This document shows, piece by piece, positions 11,491-24,357 of a stretch of DNA of 64,000 bases. Numbering within the stretch: the first letter of the stretch is position 1; each line of letters opens with the position of its first letter. Source of the DNA: Piper betle (Eukaryota; Streptophyta; Magnoliopsida; Piperales; Piperaceae); assembly GCA_033002965.1 (NCBI GenBank), contig JAURVB010002447.1, positions 1-64,000 of the forward strand, in the 5' to 3' direction. The notes under the pieces were generated by a model. It was not told the DNA's origin. It saw nothing but the letters and a program-made list of their open reading frames with translations, and did not search any database. A program made the translations under genes and the position numbers.

Positions 11491-13765
11491 AACCTCCTCT
11501 TTATAGCAAAGCATTACTCAGAACTACTGTAGAATTATACTCGCCGGGGATTTCATATATATCATGTGTGATGTGTTTGATTGATGAGAATACCTTCCAA
11601 TTGGAAATGGGTATTAGAATGTACAACACCGAAATTTCACATAATAAAAGAGGGAGTACTTTTATTTTTGGAAGAATACAAAAAGAGGAATGTTGTTCCA
11701 CAGTGTTGGCCCAAGCTTTGGGTGTTTCAGCTCGCAGACGCATGTAGGGTAGAACATTTCCAGGCATCCGAAGGGAAAAAAGCTAATAGCTAGTTTCTGT
11801 AGCTCATATACTATTCGCCTACATGTGATGCAAATAGAGGGATTGATAGAATATACATGGAATTGGATAGAATGGGATCCCCTATAGAAAAAGATTATAG
11901 TTTATTATAGTTTATCTGCTATTCACTATTCAGTGAAGATTAATAATTAATTTAATTGTTCCCTCCCAGATGAATCTAGATTGCTCTGCCCGACTACTAT
12001 ACACAGTAGAGCTCTTTGTTTCTAATTTAATTTGAAAAAGACGTATTATTTCACAGGTAGTGCAAATTAAGGATCCCTCTCATCCTTGTTTCTGTTAACG
12101 GACACAAACAAAATAGGATTTTATAAATCAAATGATGAAACGAAACTTTTGGGAAGCCCTTAATTAACGGTGATTTAACATCTTCAAAATACGAAGCACT
12201 CTAATTAAGTTGATATAATAAATTCTATCTTCCTTTTGCCAAGCTGATCATTCTCGCAGCCAACGTCGAAGTAGCTAATTTATTTAAAATTTTCATTGCA
12301 AGAAACGAGTGGAAACATCTAGCTATGAAAAAAGGAACCAGTAGATTAGTCAATTCTTTAGTCTTAGTTTTAGAAACTAGGTGCAACCCTATTTAACTCT
12401 CTCAAATGTTTGTGTTAGAAAGCGGCCGGCCAGGCCCTGTCAACCACAAGTCTTCTCAAGCGTCCAATGCTCCCCCGCTCATGCATGTTGCTTTCCCGTC
12501 TCTTTCTCTCTCTGGACCACCGTGAGCTCGCTAGTCCCATCTAATTGTCCCCGCATCTTTAGTGGGGACATTTTGTTCTTAGTTAATCTTTCTTTTTACT
12601 TTAATAAAAACTTCTTGGGTTGATTTCATTTTTTGATGTTTTGAGCCAGACTTCATACACGACTCTCTCCGTTGACAGATATGAATTGATTGCCCGAGTC
12701 GGGCAAATAATTAAATTAGTAAGACTTGTTAATTTTCTTCTAATTTAATTAAACCAATACTTTAAGTATTACATATAGATTACATATTTATTAATTTTAA
12801 GTGTCAAAGAGAACAAAATATATTAATTTTATATGTCATGGATTGATAATAAAAACGTTAACTCCGAGTGAAACTCCATTTCATAGCTAACCGTGAAATC
12901 CCAAGTTTTTAAATTATATTTATTTTTAGTGGAGGCCCCAAAACTTCTTCCCGCCTAATTCATCATCGGGTTTATACGTACACAATAATTTCAAGTATTT
13001 GCACCTATGGTGATAGACACTTGACACAACTTTGTACGTATTATTCTGGACGAAATGCATCCCATAAACGTGGTTACTATATATTTGCAATATTATTTAT
13101 CTATCTGCCTATGTTAATTAACTATGCATGGGGAGCGAAGTTGGAAGTGTCATAGTACTGATCATAATATATATGTTGGTTCACTTCCGATAATTAATCA
13201 ACATTCACAGAAACTAATTGATTTCTCTCTACTTGGCGTGAATGATCAATGACTTACATTGGGTTAATTAGTTACGTTGTCGTCTTCTCAATTATCATCA
13301 GGTTGTAACATAGAATTAACGTGGAAAGCTATTTCTCATACAGGTTCCGCTGGAAAGATAAAAACGATCAAATGTATGTTCCAATTCCGAACATTTTTAA
13401 GAGCTGTACATAGATCACTATTTAGTGATCCAGCACTATCACTTTGGAATATCTTGTCGCCCTAAAACGACATTGGACGTAGTTATATATACTGATCATA
13501 CCAACCTAGTTTCTTGTGGGCAATATCATTGTAAGAAAAACAATTTAGCAGAATAATAACATGAAGGGTTTCTATTACAATGATCCATGGCCTAAATGAC
13601 AGACTTTTCCAAAGATACATCAGGAAGATATAGAGCAGGGCTTACGTATAGCAGGCTGACTTTAAGTGGATGAATTAACGACTTAGTAAATCAGAGAAGT
13701 GAACTAAATTTATGGGTATGAAAAAGTTGACCTTACCTACTCCACTCATATTTCAATGACCAAGT

Positions 13766-13767
<2 letters not shown>

Positions 13768-13827
<60 letters not shown>
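13768..13827. repeat. (TA)n microsatellite, 30 units
   Basis: Sixty bases of perfect TA repeat, the longest simple repeat in the window. Confidence 0.95.
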
Positions 13828-13829
<2 letters not shown>

Positions 13830-14122
13830 CGAGCCGGCATAATAATTAATTAGTGTGCTGTATAAGATTGTCATGCATGCATTAATTCATACTCCAAGGG
13901 AACACGATGATTGAAATTAAGTCTCTACAAGTAGTATTATTGATTTCCGGCTGATGTGACAAACTGAAATTCTTTACTGTATATGATCTCAATGTCAAGG
14001 GATGGAGTTGTCTAAAGTCAAACAAGGAGCTGCTAGATAAACAAGTCATAGCGGGAAAACAGATAATTAAATTGTGGTGTCTTTTTTGTAGATACTAGAG
14101 TACAGTACTGTAATTTTTGTAC

Positions 14123-14172
14123 ATTTGTCCATGGCAATATAAATAATGTACGAATCATATTGCCATAGACAT
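14123..14172. repeat. Short inverted repeat (hairpin)
   Basis: GTCCATGGCAATAT and ATATTGCCATAGAC are near-perfect inverted copies (13 of 14) separated by about 15 bases. The stem is short for a microRNA precursor and the context is AT-rich intergenic DNA. Confidence 0.5.
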
Positions 14173-15884
14173 ATACCTTAAAAGATATTTCTTTACAGCT
14201 TTCAAGATGATCTTGTCAGCTATACTTTTATCTAATGCCAGTATAGTCTGATAATTATAAGTATAGTCGACGATAATTTTGAGCATACTCTATGGCATGC
14301 CGCACGCAAAAGGGAATTTTTTTTAGTAAATAGATATTTTTTAATCAATGGACTAATGATTTAATCTAATATATGATCTCCTTTTAACATAAGTTTTTTT
14401 ATATATGCATGGTACTAACTAACTCCACCAATACTTTTGTGTTACCCGTCCCAAACTTAAATAAAGGAGAAGAATTGGTGTCAAGAAGGATATCCAATCA
14501 TAAAATACATTGTTATTTATAATTATATGAATTTCTAATTTAAAGTTTATGCCTTCGATACCCTTTAAATAATAGGTGGAAGAAGATGAAGATACAGTGT
14601 ATAGTACCAACATATTATAATCAGTTGGTAAGTATGTCAGATATTATATATATTGCTTCTTATGAGTTTATAATACATAGTTGAAATTATATGCATGGTG
14701 ATCAGATGAAAGACTCTCAATGACTGATCCATAAGAGACTCTTAGAAGCTGATTTGATTTTGGGCATGAATCGCGCCACGTTTTCTCCCTGCACAAAATC
14801 TGGGTATTCTTATATGCCCCACAACTTTTCAATCATAGAATGTATAAATTTGAATATGCATGCCTTTTTTCGTGTAAAATGCAATTCACCTTTTGCCAAC
14901 CTTGGTATAATGATAGTCTAAGTTGAATAAATGTGAGGATCAAGCACCAAATAATTAGATTACATGGAAAGTAATAATGGCATTGATTATCATTGATAAG
15001 AAAAATAACAAACGTACGTAATTAGCAATTTATGCTACGAATTACAAAATTAATCATTCATTATAAGATACAAAAACAAACTCCATGGTAATTAACGTAA
15101 TTAATTACTAATTATGTACTGCTTATTTATAATGTGCCTTTATTATAGTATTTATATCAAGTAATAAATGATCGCTTATATGACGTGCTTCCTAGCTATC
15201 ATTCGACATAAAGTAAACAACTATGTAGGAAAAAATGTGGAATATTAGTATTTATATATTTATTGTAACAGATGGATTGAGCTAGAAATCTAAAAAGACA
15301 AGCGTCAAAGGAGATGAATAAAGTGACCTCTTTTTCAAAAACAAAGAAAAAGAAAGAAACCATTACCAGAATCAATATAGATATGAGCTTTAATTATGTT
15401 AAATTATACATTATATTTTAAATAAATAATAATATAATATTAAAGCTAAAATTAAACAACCAAGTGCTCCTTTTGAAATCAATAGCCTTTGCAATTTTCA
15501 AGATAATCGAAGATTATGCATATTTTTCAAGCCTACTTACTGGAATAAAAAATAGGTAATCAATGAACAAGAAAAGATAAAATGGGCATGAGCGGTGTCG
15601 TCTTGTTGAGAGGCCTCTTGCGGTTTGTACAGGTTCCCTGTTCCCTACAAGGATGACGCCTTAAGGCCCACCCACTTAGGCCCATCATTGTTGAAGGTTG
15701 ATTGATTATTCCTTGCCGGCTTCTGGCCCGCTAAAGACATGATTAATAAAGGGCACTCTTCCCCCTAAGTTGGCTTAAAATATTCTTATATCTTGTATTA
15801 TTTTGTATTATAGCGTTACGCATTATCGGTACTATTAAAATCACATGATAACAGGCAAGATTTCGCATATATGCAATTTATAAT

Positions 15885-16260
15885 ATATATATATATAATT
15901 TTATTTTATTTATAAATTCTTGTTGAATAAAAGGATATATTATAATGATTTAATATATTAGATATAGACTCTGATTGATTTTTAAGCATAAATCCTAATT
16001 TAATGAGAATATAAATTGTGATAATTTGATTTTTTATTATATTTTTATTTTGTAAGGTTAGTAAACTAAATTTTTTAGTAAGAAATTAAAAATTGAGATT
16101 AATCAGGTTGGAACCTTTGACCTTTCATAGTGAAAAATATTTTTATTATTAATTTTTTATTAAAAAAATATAAATTAAGGTTCGACACGTTTGAACCTGT
16201 GATCCTTTGCAATAAGAGGTTTTTAATTTTTAATTTTATTATATTTTGATCGGTTAAATT
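15885..16260 (+). repeat. Dispersed repeat, copy 1
   Basis: Resembles 20,517-20,880 in the same orientation over most of its length; shared landmarks in the same order include a TTTTATT-rich start, ATTATAATGATTTAATAT, and TTAGTAAGAAATTAAAAATTG. The two copies lie on either side of the 16,961-20,428 hAT transposon. No terminal repeats or coding potential were seen, so the class is unknown. Confidence 0.55.
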
Positions 16261-16960
16261 TCTTACTTTTAATCAAATGTTAAAATATACATATAAGAGT
16301 AGATATTTCCAAAAGTTTCACGTATCATCTAGCTAGTAATTTATATGAAGCTAGTTGTACAGGTTCTAATGTCAAGGCTAGCTCGAGTGTTATTATAATG
16401 TCAAAGTAAAACATTATCTACTAATGTGATGTATTCTTTTGCTCGTTGAATTAAAAAATTAATTTAAATAACTCCGAGTTAACTTAGAGTCGACTTAGTT
16501 ACTCCATAGTCAATCGATCGACTTCAAAGAGAATTATTAAATATTTTTATTAATTCTTAAAAGCTTGACCTTTTAAGTTAACGCAGAATAAATCAAGCCC
16601 TTAGTGATATGGTCGAATCAATATAAGTATATCAATAATAATATGTATATGTATACAATTGTGTCAGTAGCCACAGGGCCTACAACGTGCATGTATGCGT
16701 GTACGAGAGCAACCTCGTTCACGTGTGTTTCACGTGAATTGTCAAGACAAGGGTGGAGCAAGGGACCCGTAGAGAGGACAAAGAGAAAGCACATGCCCTG
16801 GTATTGGCCTCATCCCCGTGATCCTTTCTTGCCAACCCCACTAGCAGTGTGCTATATATATCCTTAATAATCCTCAATTTTATTTTTAAAGCATCCTCCA
16901 TCTATTTAACGGGAAGAATTCTAAAACATAACCAAAACATTGATATACAACCACGGTCCA
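16261..16960. other. Intergenic, no gene seen
   Basis: AT-rich at first. Around 16,719-16,736 two CACGTG cores (G-boxes) lie within 20 bases, but no gene start is recognisable nearby. The last eight bases, ACGGTCCA, are the putative hAT target duplication. Confidence 0.4.
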
Positions 16961-16979
16961 TAGGCTTGGCAGGCGAAGC

Positions 16980-17427
16980 TATGAGATCCCTCAACTTAGT
17001 CTCACATCTAATACCTACTGAGAGAAGATCTTGTTTATAAGTGGGAATGGACTATATATCTTTAACTTCCGGGGTACCCATTTTAAAGAAATGACTTAGC
17101 CCATTATATTGCACTTTGGGCTGGGTCGTTACAAATGGTATCAGAGCCGACCTAGTTCCGTGTTAAATAGTGGGCTGGATTAGAAACATTGGCTAGGCTG
17201 CCGGTCACGGGCCAAAAAGGTCATGGGCTGGGGCTAGCAACGGGCGAAAATAGGCATTTCGGGGACGAAATTTTCTAAGGTGGGTGGATTGTGAGATCCC
17301 TCAACTTAGTCCCACATCTAATACCTACTGGGTAAGTGGGAATGGACTATAGATCTTTAACTTCCGGGGTACCCATTTTAAAGAATGACTTAGCCCATTA
17401 CGTTGCACTTTGGGCTAAGTCGTTACA
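16980..17427 (+). mobile_element. TRIM retroelement inserted in the hAT left end
   Basis: A 448 bp element with two terminal direct repeats: 16,980-17,133 (154 bp) and 17,290-17,427 (138 bp; it lacks a 16 bp segment near GAGAAGATCTTG). The repeats start TATGAGATCCC or TGTGAGATCCC and end GTCGTTACA. Just after the first lies TGGTATCAGAGCC, the usual initiator-Met tRNA primer site, and before the second a purine-rich stretch. The interior of about 156 bp has no coding capacity, which defines a terminal-repeat retrotransposon in miniature. The 5 bp flanks GAAGC and CGAGC are only partly alike. Confidence 0.82.
17136..17149 (+). other. TRIM primer-binding site
   Basis: TGGTATCAGAGCC two bases after the 5' terminal repeat is complementary to the 3' end of initiator methionine tRNA, the standard primer for plant copia and TRIM elements. 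Confidence 0.85.
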
Positions 17428-17885
17428 CGAGCCGAGCCACTCGGGTCATTGGTGAGTATACTGGGCTCGGCTCAGCTCGTTGGCTTGATGAGCTCGAGCC
17501 GGCTCGTGCCCACAAAGTTTTTTTTATTTTTGAATTTTACTTTCATTTTCAGTCATTTTTTTTAACTCTCAGAAGTTTTTCCATAAATAATATTTATTGA
17601 TTTTTGGATTATGAAAATATAAATATAAGACCATTACTAATTAAAAAAATAAAATGTATTCATTAAATAAAATATGAATAAAATTACGTCATAATAGTAT
17701 AAGTAGATCCTAACTAGATTGGTAGTTACAAACCTCCATATAATTATGCGCAATTTTAATTCACAAATATAAATATTATATTTATTACATATACAATCAC
17801 AGATAAAATTAGTCAGAATCATCATTGGTAATTAAAAAATAAATAAAATATTTAACAATATTGTCTAATTAGTAAAATTGTGTTA

Positions 17886-19857
17886 ATCGTTGTTTTTGAT
17901 AATATCAATCATCTAGGTACACAGTAGTTTCAATGACATTTGGAGGAAATTTATTTCGATCTTTCTTTGTAACCCGACTATTCGTACTTAACGACAACTC
18001 AATCACTACGGTTGACATAGGGAACGTAGTAAGTCCTTTGCCATGACATTAAGGACTAAAAAAGTAGTTGAATTAGTGTTTCCACCATTCTAACACATCG
18101 AGGTTGGCCTACTTCTTTGGTCGAAAGAATACTCGATCAATACTATAGCATTTCAAGTCATTTGTAATGTTCACAATCTCTTCTTCTTGATCCCACATTG
18201 AGAAAAGAGGCTGAACATTCGAACTTGATGCAGCCTGAAGAAGATGAATGACCTAAATTTCTATAATGATCATATCTTTGGTCATAGGTACTATACATGT
18301 TTTTCTAAATCATCTCTTACATCTTTCTCATATAATTACTTTATTATTATTTTCATCAATACACATATTTATATAAAAATGTTTCATATTAAATAATACA
18401 CCTTTAAATATCAATCTAGTGTCCATCATCAATGCCAACAAAGCTAAGAAAAGGTAATGATTTCCAATATTGTTTAAAATGTTTTTCTCCATTTTAATAA
18501 TAAATATATCCAACCAATTATGATGCCTATAGTTTACAAATTGTACAGTTATTTTAAATATATTATGAATAAATAAATGAGAAGCACAATAATAAGCCCT
18601 AGAAAAGTTCTTTAGTCGCTTTGTAAAAAACTTCTAAAAAATCCATCATAAGTCTAGCTATATGAAAATCAAACTGATTTAAAGTAATATTTGAGTCCAT
18701 ACAATGAAAATCAACCTAAGATATTAATGCCTCTTTCAAACCATAAATTAATTTTAGCATTAGGTAAGTACTATACCACGTATGCTTTATATTAATATTA
18801 AATTTCTTCAGCTTTAGTCCTTGGTCTTTACAAACTTTTTTATAACTTTGAATCTTTATATTCATCCCTTGGTCACTATATATTGAATCTTTAGGGTCAC
18901 AATATGAAGCAAAACATCCCTAAGCCTACCAATATATTCATTTAACATTTAAAATTTTTTTGAACAATTAAATTAATAATACGTGTACTACATCTAAAAT
19001 GAAAAAGAATGGAAGGAACTGGTAATCTGGCACGTCTAGAAATAGTTTCAACCATTTTATCATTATTTAAAGCATTATCTAATGTTATACGAAAAATTCG
19101 ATCATGAATATTTAAACTTCATGTAACATCTAAAAATATAATAGTAATGTTAACATCAAAATGCAAAGGTTCTAACATTTTAAAAGAGATAATTCTCATT
19201 TGCAAAATCCAATTGTTGTCGATAAAATGTACACAAATACCAATATAACAAAAATGTTACTTGTCCACAAGTTTGCCGTAAAGGAAAAAAAACCTTTGTG
19301 AGATTGAGAAAGGTTTAAAATCACGGTTCAAAAAGATTCACAATCTTTTATCACAATACCTCGACTAGCATTGCAAGGGTCAAAACATATCCAAGATCGA
19401 TATATTGACACCACTCCGTAAACTATGGATTCTCCGAAAAAGAAAACATGCAAATAATCATTTTCATCACTACATATCTCATCACCTCGGGATTTAATGG
19501 AGAATGAGAAGAACTCTCAATGCCAATATTGCTCCCACTTATACATAACCTAGTTTGTTTATGATCATTTAAACCTTTTTTTGGAGCACATTTTCTGGTA
19601 TGTCGAAAGAGAGAAGAAATACTACATTGAATAGTAGCTAAAATGAAAGGACAATATTTACATTGTGTTTTTGTTTTTGTATTTTGTTTTCTAGTTGATG
19701 ACTCGATTAAAATGGTCCCATACACTAGAAAGTTTTCGCTTTGCTTTGGCATTGGTAGCCTTGGTCGAGGGGACTCCAGCTTTGGCACTACCTCCTTCAT
19801 CGGGGTGGGTTTTATCATCTTAGGGAACATCGTAAGGATCATTGGAAATAACATCAT
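17886..19857 (-). pseudogene. hAT transposase remnant (BED finger and C-terminal dimerisation region)
   Basis: The 144-codon frame at 19,857-19,423 contains a BED-type zinc finger: KTQCKYCPF followed, about 20 residues later, by HTRKCAPKK. Near 18,110-17,900, after allowing for frame breaks, the minus strand reads VMAKDLL, then a PMSTV..ELSLSTNSRV block and a PPNVIE block; this is the order of the hAT family C-terminal motif (AxDxLxIPxSTVxxExxFS). The middle is full of stops, so no active transposase is made. Confidence 0.7.
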
Positions 19858-20516
19858 TCGACCCTAGTTTGGGTTCATCTACTTCATCACCATATTTGAA
19901 CTCGTGGATAATATGACATGCCTTAAGATGATGTCATTTCAAATTGGAGAATTTAAGAGATGATCAAAATTAAAAAGTTTTAAAAAATATATAATTTGAG
20001 AGATTTGAATGAATGAGAATTGAAGAGTTTGAAAGAATTGAAAGTTGAAAGAAAATAACTGTTTGAGAGGCTTTGGTGTAAATAATTCGTTAAGAATGAC
20101 TTCTATTTATAGAATGGATTGGGTAAAAAATTTTTTAATTGAGAGAGATAGAGCACTTTCTCTCCTCAAGAGAACCTTGGGGCTCTCAATGGCTCTCTTG
20201 AGGAGAGAGATCCCATTGGTCTTAGTCCACTTAGCCTAAGCCCAATGGGCTATATATTATTTTTTGAGATAAAAAAATGTGAGGCTCTCAATTAAGAGCC
20301 CAACCTGAGGTCAGGCTCACTAGCTTGCAGCTTGGGCTTGGCTCAGCTCGGGTATTATGTTCAAGCCAGGTTTAACTAGACCGAGCTCAACTCGAAAATA
20401 AGATGACTCGGCTCGGCTGCCACCCCTAACAGTCCTACAACATTTTATAATTTATTCTTGATTCTATATATATGTTAGGCAAGATGGCGCACCATGTATG
20501 GCCTATGTCGAATAAA

Positions 20517-20880
20517 TTTTAATTTTATACATAAATTTTTATTAAATAATGAGATAAATTATGATAATTTAATATCTTAGATATAAAGTATAATTGATTT
20601 TAAAGATATATTATATTTGTCTAAAAAGATGAATTATAATTATTTAATTTTTTATTATATTTTTTAAAGACAATTAGACAGATTCTTATTAGTAAGAAAT
20701 TAAAAATTGAGTTTAATCGAGTTTGAACTCATGATATTCTACCACGAAAAATATTATTATTATTATTATCATTATTAAGAAATTGATTTAGTGAGTTTTG
20801 CAACAGTGAACCTCTATTTTATTATGTTTTTAGTTTTTTCTTGCATTTTGATTAATTGATTCTCTTATTTTTAATTTTAT
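20517..20880 (+). repeat. Dispersed repeat, copy 2
   Basis: Partner of the repeat at 15,885-16,260, same orientation, sharing TTAGTAAGAAATTAAAAATTG and the preceding TATTTAATTTTTTATTATA-type sequence. Clearly diverged from copy 1. Confidence 0.55.
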
Positions 20881-20895
20881 GTCAGTATTAAATTT

Positions 20896-20900
<5 letters not shown>

Positions 20901-20939
<39 letters not shown>
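20901..20939. repeat. (TA)n microsatellite
   Basis: Perfect TA run. Confidence 0.95.
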
Positions 20940-20942
<3 letters not shown>

Positions 20943-22874
20943 TAGAAGTTTATTATGAACATAATAGTTTTTCCCAATATGAACATGGAGGTTGCTTGGG
21001 AAAAAGTTAAAGGTTACTCAGCTTGTGTAACTTGTGTTAGGTGCTCAATGAACAATTATTTATTTATAATAAAAAAAGTCACTTGATAGAAGGGGCATTG
21101 ATCTCGATCCTCTGATGGGCATCAAGACAAACCTCCCAAATCGACTTGCTAGAATTTGTGAGATGCACAAGTTGGAATAGAGTTTTAGGGTTTATGACAA
21201 CTGATTGCATTCTGGAAGGCAACTCAAACGGCAAGCAGGTTAATTAACCTCACGGACAAAAATTTCTTTGAAGGATACAACAGCCATAAAAATCCTGATG
21301 CACTGGAACAGTCGGTTCCCCCAAATTCACAAAGGGTTCAGCTCGTGCCATAAGAAGGGCTGCCACTTGCCATGATACAAGATGATCCATCTATAATAAT
21401 TCATTTGCGTATTTTGCTTTGTCATTCTAGAAATATGCAGATGACATTCGTCAAGAAATTAAGAGCAATTTTGCCCGTGAATGTAAAGATTTTTATTATT
21501 AACTAACTACAAGTTTAATCTTCTGTTACCTTGTAGTGAAGATAGTATGAATGTTACATGATTTGAGAAAATAATAAAAGTTGTAAGTAATTACAATGTG
21601 AAGCTACGAGATTATAAGTTTATGATACATATCAAGAAAGGAAAATCAAGTCAAGGGACTTCCGACACAAAGGCAAAGGACGGGCTGCAAACACAACGTA
21701 CCCCTTCTATCACTCGGAACTTATAAGAAGAGTCCTAAACAGAACCAAAAACGGCAGCTCGAGATCAAGAACAAGTGGTCAAACAACATTTGATGTTTTG
21801 GCAACTGCAAATTTGTTCTTTTAAGGTTTTCACGGGTATCATAGAGCAAATTAGGAACAATGTTAATGTAAGTTATACGATAAATAATGCTAGATACCGC
21901 TTAAAGAAGCATTGCTTCCAGATTTTAGTGATATGGAGGTCTCGTTAAGTTCTCGGTGTTTAGGGAATGCGCATCGAGGGAATGCCAGTCCAGGGATTAT
22001 GATAGCTAAACAGTGCTGCAGGTGCCTTTACAAAAAATTTAATTATTTTTCGGCTCACGGTTCATTTTTTTGTACTTAAAACTCGTGAATATGGTGAATT
22101 GACTCAAAAGCCAAGTTGGGAAGGGGCATTGCATGCATAAATTGACTCTAAAGGCATATCTACAATGCAATATATTTAAACTAAATCCAAACTAAACTGG
22201 TTCCTCAATTTTTTTACTACATTTATATTTAATAAAAGTTTAATTGTTCAAATGAGGTTATGCAAGTTTTGACACTCCACCCCACCCACCCCGATTAAAG
22301 TCCGTACTGGCTGCTGTTTTTTTATGCAGTGCATATAATATGGAATAGACTGGATGATGCCAAGCACGGGAATAGAATCCGGTGCTGATCCTCTCATATG
22401 CTTATTTTATTTTAATAAAATTAAAATACTATATATTGGTTGTTTTATTTCATACATCTGTGATGGGTGGAAGAAAATTAGTAAATGAAAGTCGCTTTGA
22501 AAACAAAAAAATAAAAATTAATTGAAGCCAGTGTATATATGGCACTAGTATTTTATATAAGAATTTTCTTTTATATAAAATCTATGGCCTCAATATTCAT
22601 ATATAAGAATTTTATTTTATTTAAGTTTTTTTATTTTCAATTTTGGGCGTCCAATTTCTTGTAACTTGTAAGAGCTAGCTGCCATATATATATCACTCAA
22701 TGTGCATATTGAGGCCATAGATTCGACTCTATATCGTGCTTGTTGAATCCGTTGTTTCGTTCATACATGTGAATAACATTGAGGCCACTTTTGACTTGTT
22801 TAGCTGGTGTAACTTTGACAAACGATACATATGGATTGCCCATGACCAACGTCCATATATACAAGCTAATTATT

Positions 22875-22905
<31 letters not shown>

Positions 22906-23861
22906 TATTAACAGGGCTATTTATAATGTCATGAGGTATGCTTGATGAGGATATTTTAATTATTAATTAGTAGATGTAATATACTAGAATGGAAGAAACA
23001 ATTTATAATGTCATCACCAATATTTTCGTTACGATAACAAGCTGCATGCAAACTATGATCTTTGAAAATACTTGATGGCTGTGGTGATCGATATTCTTTC
23101 ATATAATATTTAATGAGCGAACCAATTGATTAATTGATCTTCTCAAATATGAGCTTTAGAAGCACAAAGCTTGATGGAACATCTCAAAATACATATGAAT
23201 GTATATAGAAGAAAGTATGATCATCTCTGATCCTATAATTATAGCCAGCCAAACTATATTTTCAGTGATAATGGGACTATTTTCTTCCAGTAGATGTATC
23301 CAAAAATTTCAAGTTTAAACTTCAAATGTGTAGAACTAATGGAATAAATATTAAATTTTTTAATACAAACTCGTTATGCGACGGATTGTGGAATCAATAA
23401 ATGATTATTATCTATATCTTTTTGGATGACATGAAAATATAATTATCATATATAGTCTGTATAAAAACTCTTCCAGACTAAAGATATATATCTCCAAGGG
23501 GAACTTGGATGCGTAGATAAGTCAAGTAATCAACCATATTGTATACTTTGGACGCAGTTAGGTACTACTCCTTTCAAAGTCATATAATAAAATCAAAACT
23601 AAATTCTCCATTTATGAACAATGTCTGTGTGCATGTAATCATAAAAGTCCACCCAAGAATATTTCTCGTTCAAAGAGGCCGGCCAAGGTCAGTTTAATTC
23701 AAGTTTTGAGTTTTGACTATTATTCAGGTATGGCCGCGCCTCCCTTCCCTTCCAGCTCCACTGACTGGCTCACTTTGGTTGGCGGCCGAAACTGCTGAAT
23801 CCTTCTACGTCCCTCGTCAATATATTATTGTTATCTTTAATTTAACTTTTACCACCTTTAG

Positions 23862-23901
<40 letters not shown>

Positions 23902-24090
23902 GAATTAATTTGCTCTTAAATTCAACTAATTATTGGTGCGTAATTAAGGCGGCATAGAAAGAACGAACACGTAAAGCTAAAATTTGTTCCCAAAAAGATT
24001 AAAAAAAGCACAGTTTATATGTTCAAAATAAACGAAATGGGAAATTCCCAAGCATCTTCCTCTGTGTAAACAACTCATTCAAATCACCTC
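20940..24090. other. Intergenic region upstream of the AAE gene
   Basis: No gene recognised. Contains an (ATT)n run (about 22,876-22,910), a (TA)n run (about 23,863-23,894) and one 18 bp inverted repeat described separately. The stretch 21,080-21,450 is less AT-rich and could be a decayed gene or transposon, but I could not identify it. Confidence 0.45.
22579..22723. repeat. 18 bp perfect inverted repeat with a 109 bp loop
   Basis: AATCTATGGCCTCAATAT at 22,579-22,596 is exactly complementary to ATATTGAGGCCATAGATT at 22,706-22,723. It could be a small fold-back element or the base of a hairpin RNA; nothing else in the loop pairs well by eye. Confidence 0.6.
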
Positions 24091-24357
24091 GTGTTCAATC
24101 TGTGTATATGCTATCAGCTAGCTAAAATAACATGTATGATATCAACACCAATCTCCTTAACTTATATCTATATATATATATACATACCATTCTTCTCTCT
24201 TTCTCAAATCATCCCTCTCAATTTCATCTCCATCTCCTCTTATTCTCCCTTCTCCAAGCTGCCTGTAACCAAGCTCATCTTCACCTACACATACGCATAC
24301 AACTCTGTAGTAATTAAGTTCATATATATATAGTACTTGCAGGAGTTGCACAAAATT

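Larger units (their letters stand above)
8827..15884. other. Gene-poor intergenic region upstream of IDD
   Basis: The first few hundred bases are the IDD 5' untranslated and promoter region, including a purine-rich AGG/GAA tract near 9268-9325 (on the plus strand). Beyond that the sequence is AT-rich with microsatellites and a short hairpin listed separately. A 101-codon minus frame at 10,643-10,948 is the least random-looking, but I recognise no domain in it and do not call it a gene. Confidence 0.5.
16961..20428 (-). mobile_element. Degenerate autonomous-type hAT DNA transposon
   Basis: The right end on the minus strand reads TAGGGGTGGCAGCCGAGCC. The left end reads TAGGCTTGGCAGGCGAAGC and continues, after an inserted TRIM, with CGAGCCGAGCC, so the left inverted repeat was split. 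Flanking 8 bp sequences ACGGTCCA (16,953-16,960) and ACAGTCCT (20,429-20,436) match at 6 of 8, as expected for an aged hAT duplication. The interior carries remnants of a BED-finger transposase on the minus strand. Subterminal GGCTCGG/GAGCTCG motifs and a hairpin (CTCTCCTCAAGAG with CTCTTGAGGAGAG, about 20,160-20,210) are near the right end. Confidence 0.75.

Noticed and set aside
14123..14172. microRNA precursor
   Set aside because: The stem is only about 14 bp with a 15-base loop, too short for a plant precursor.
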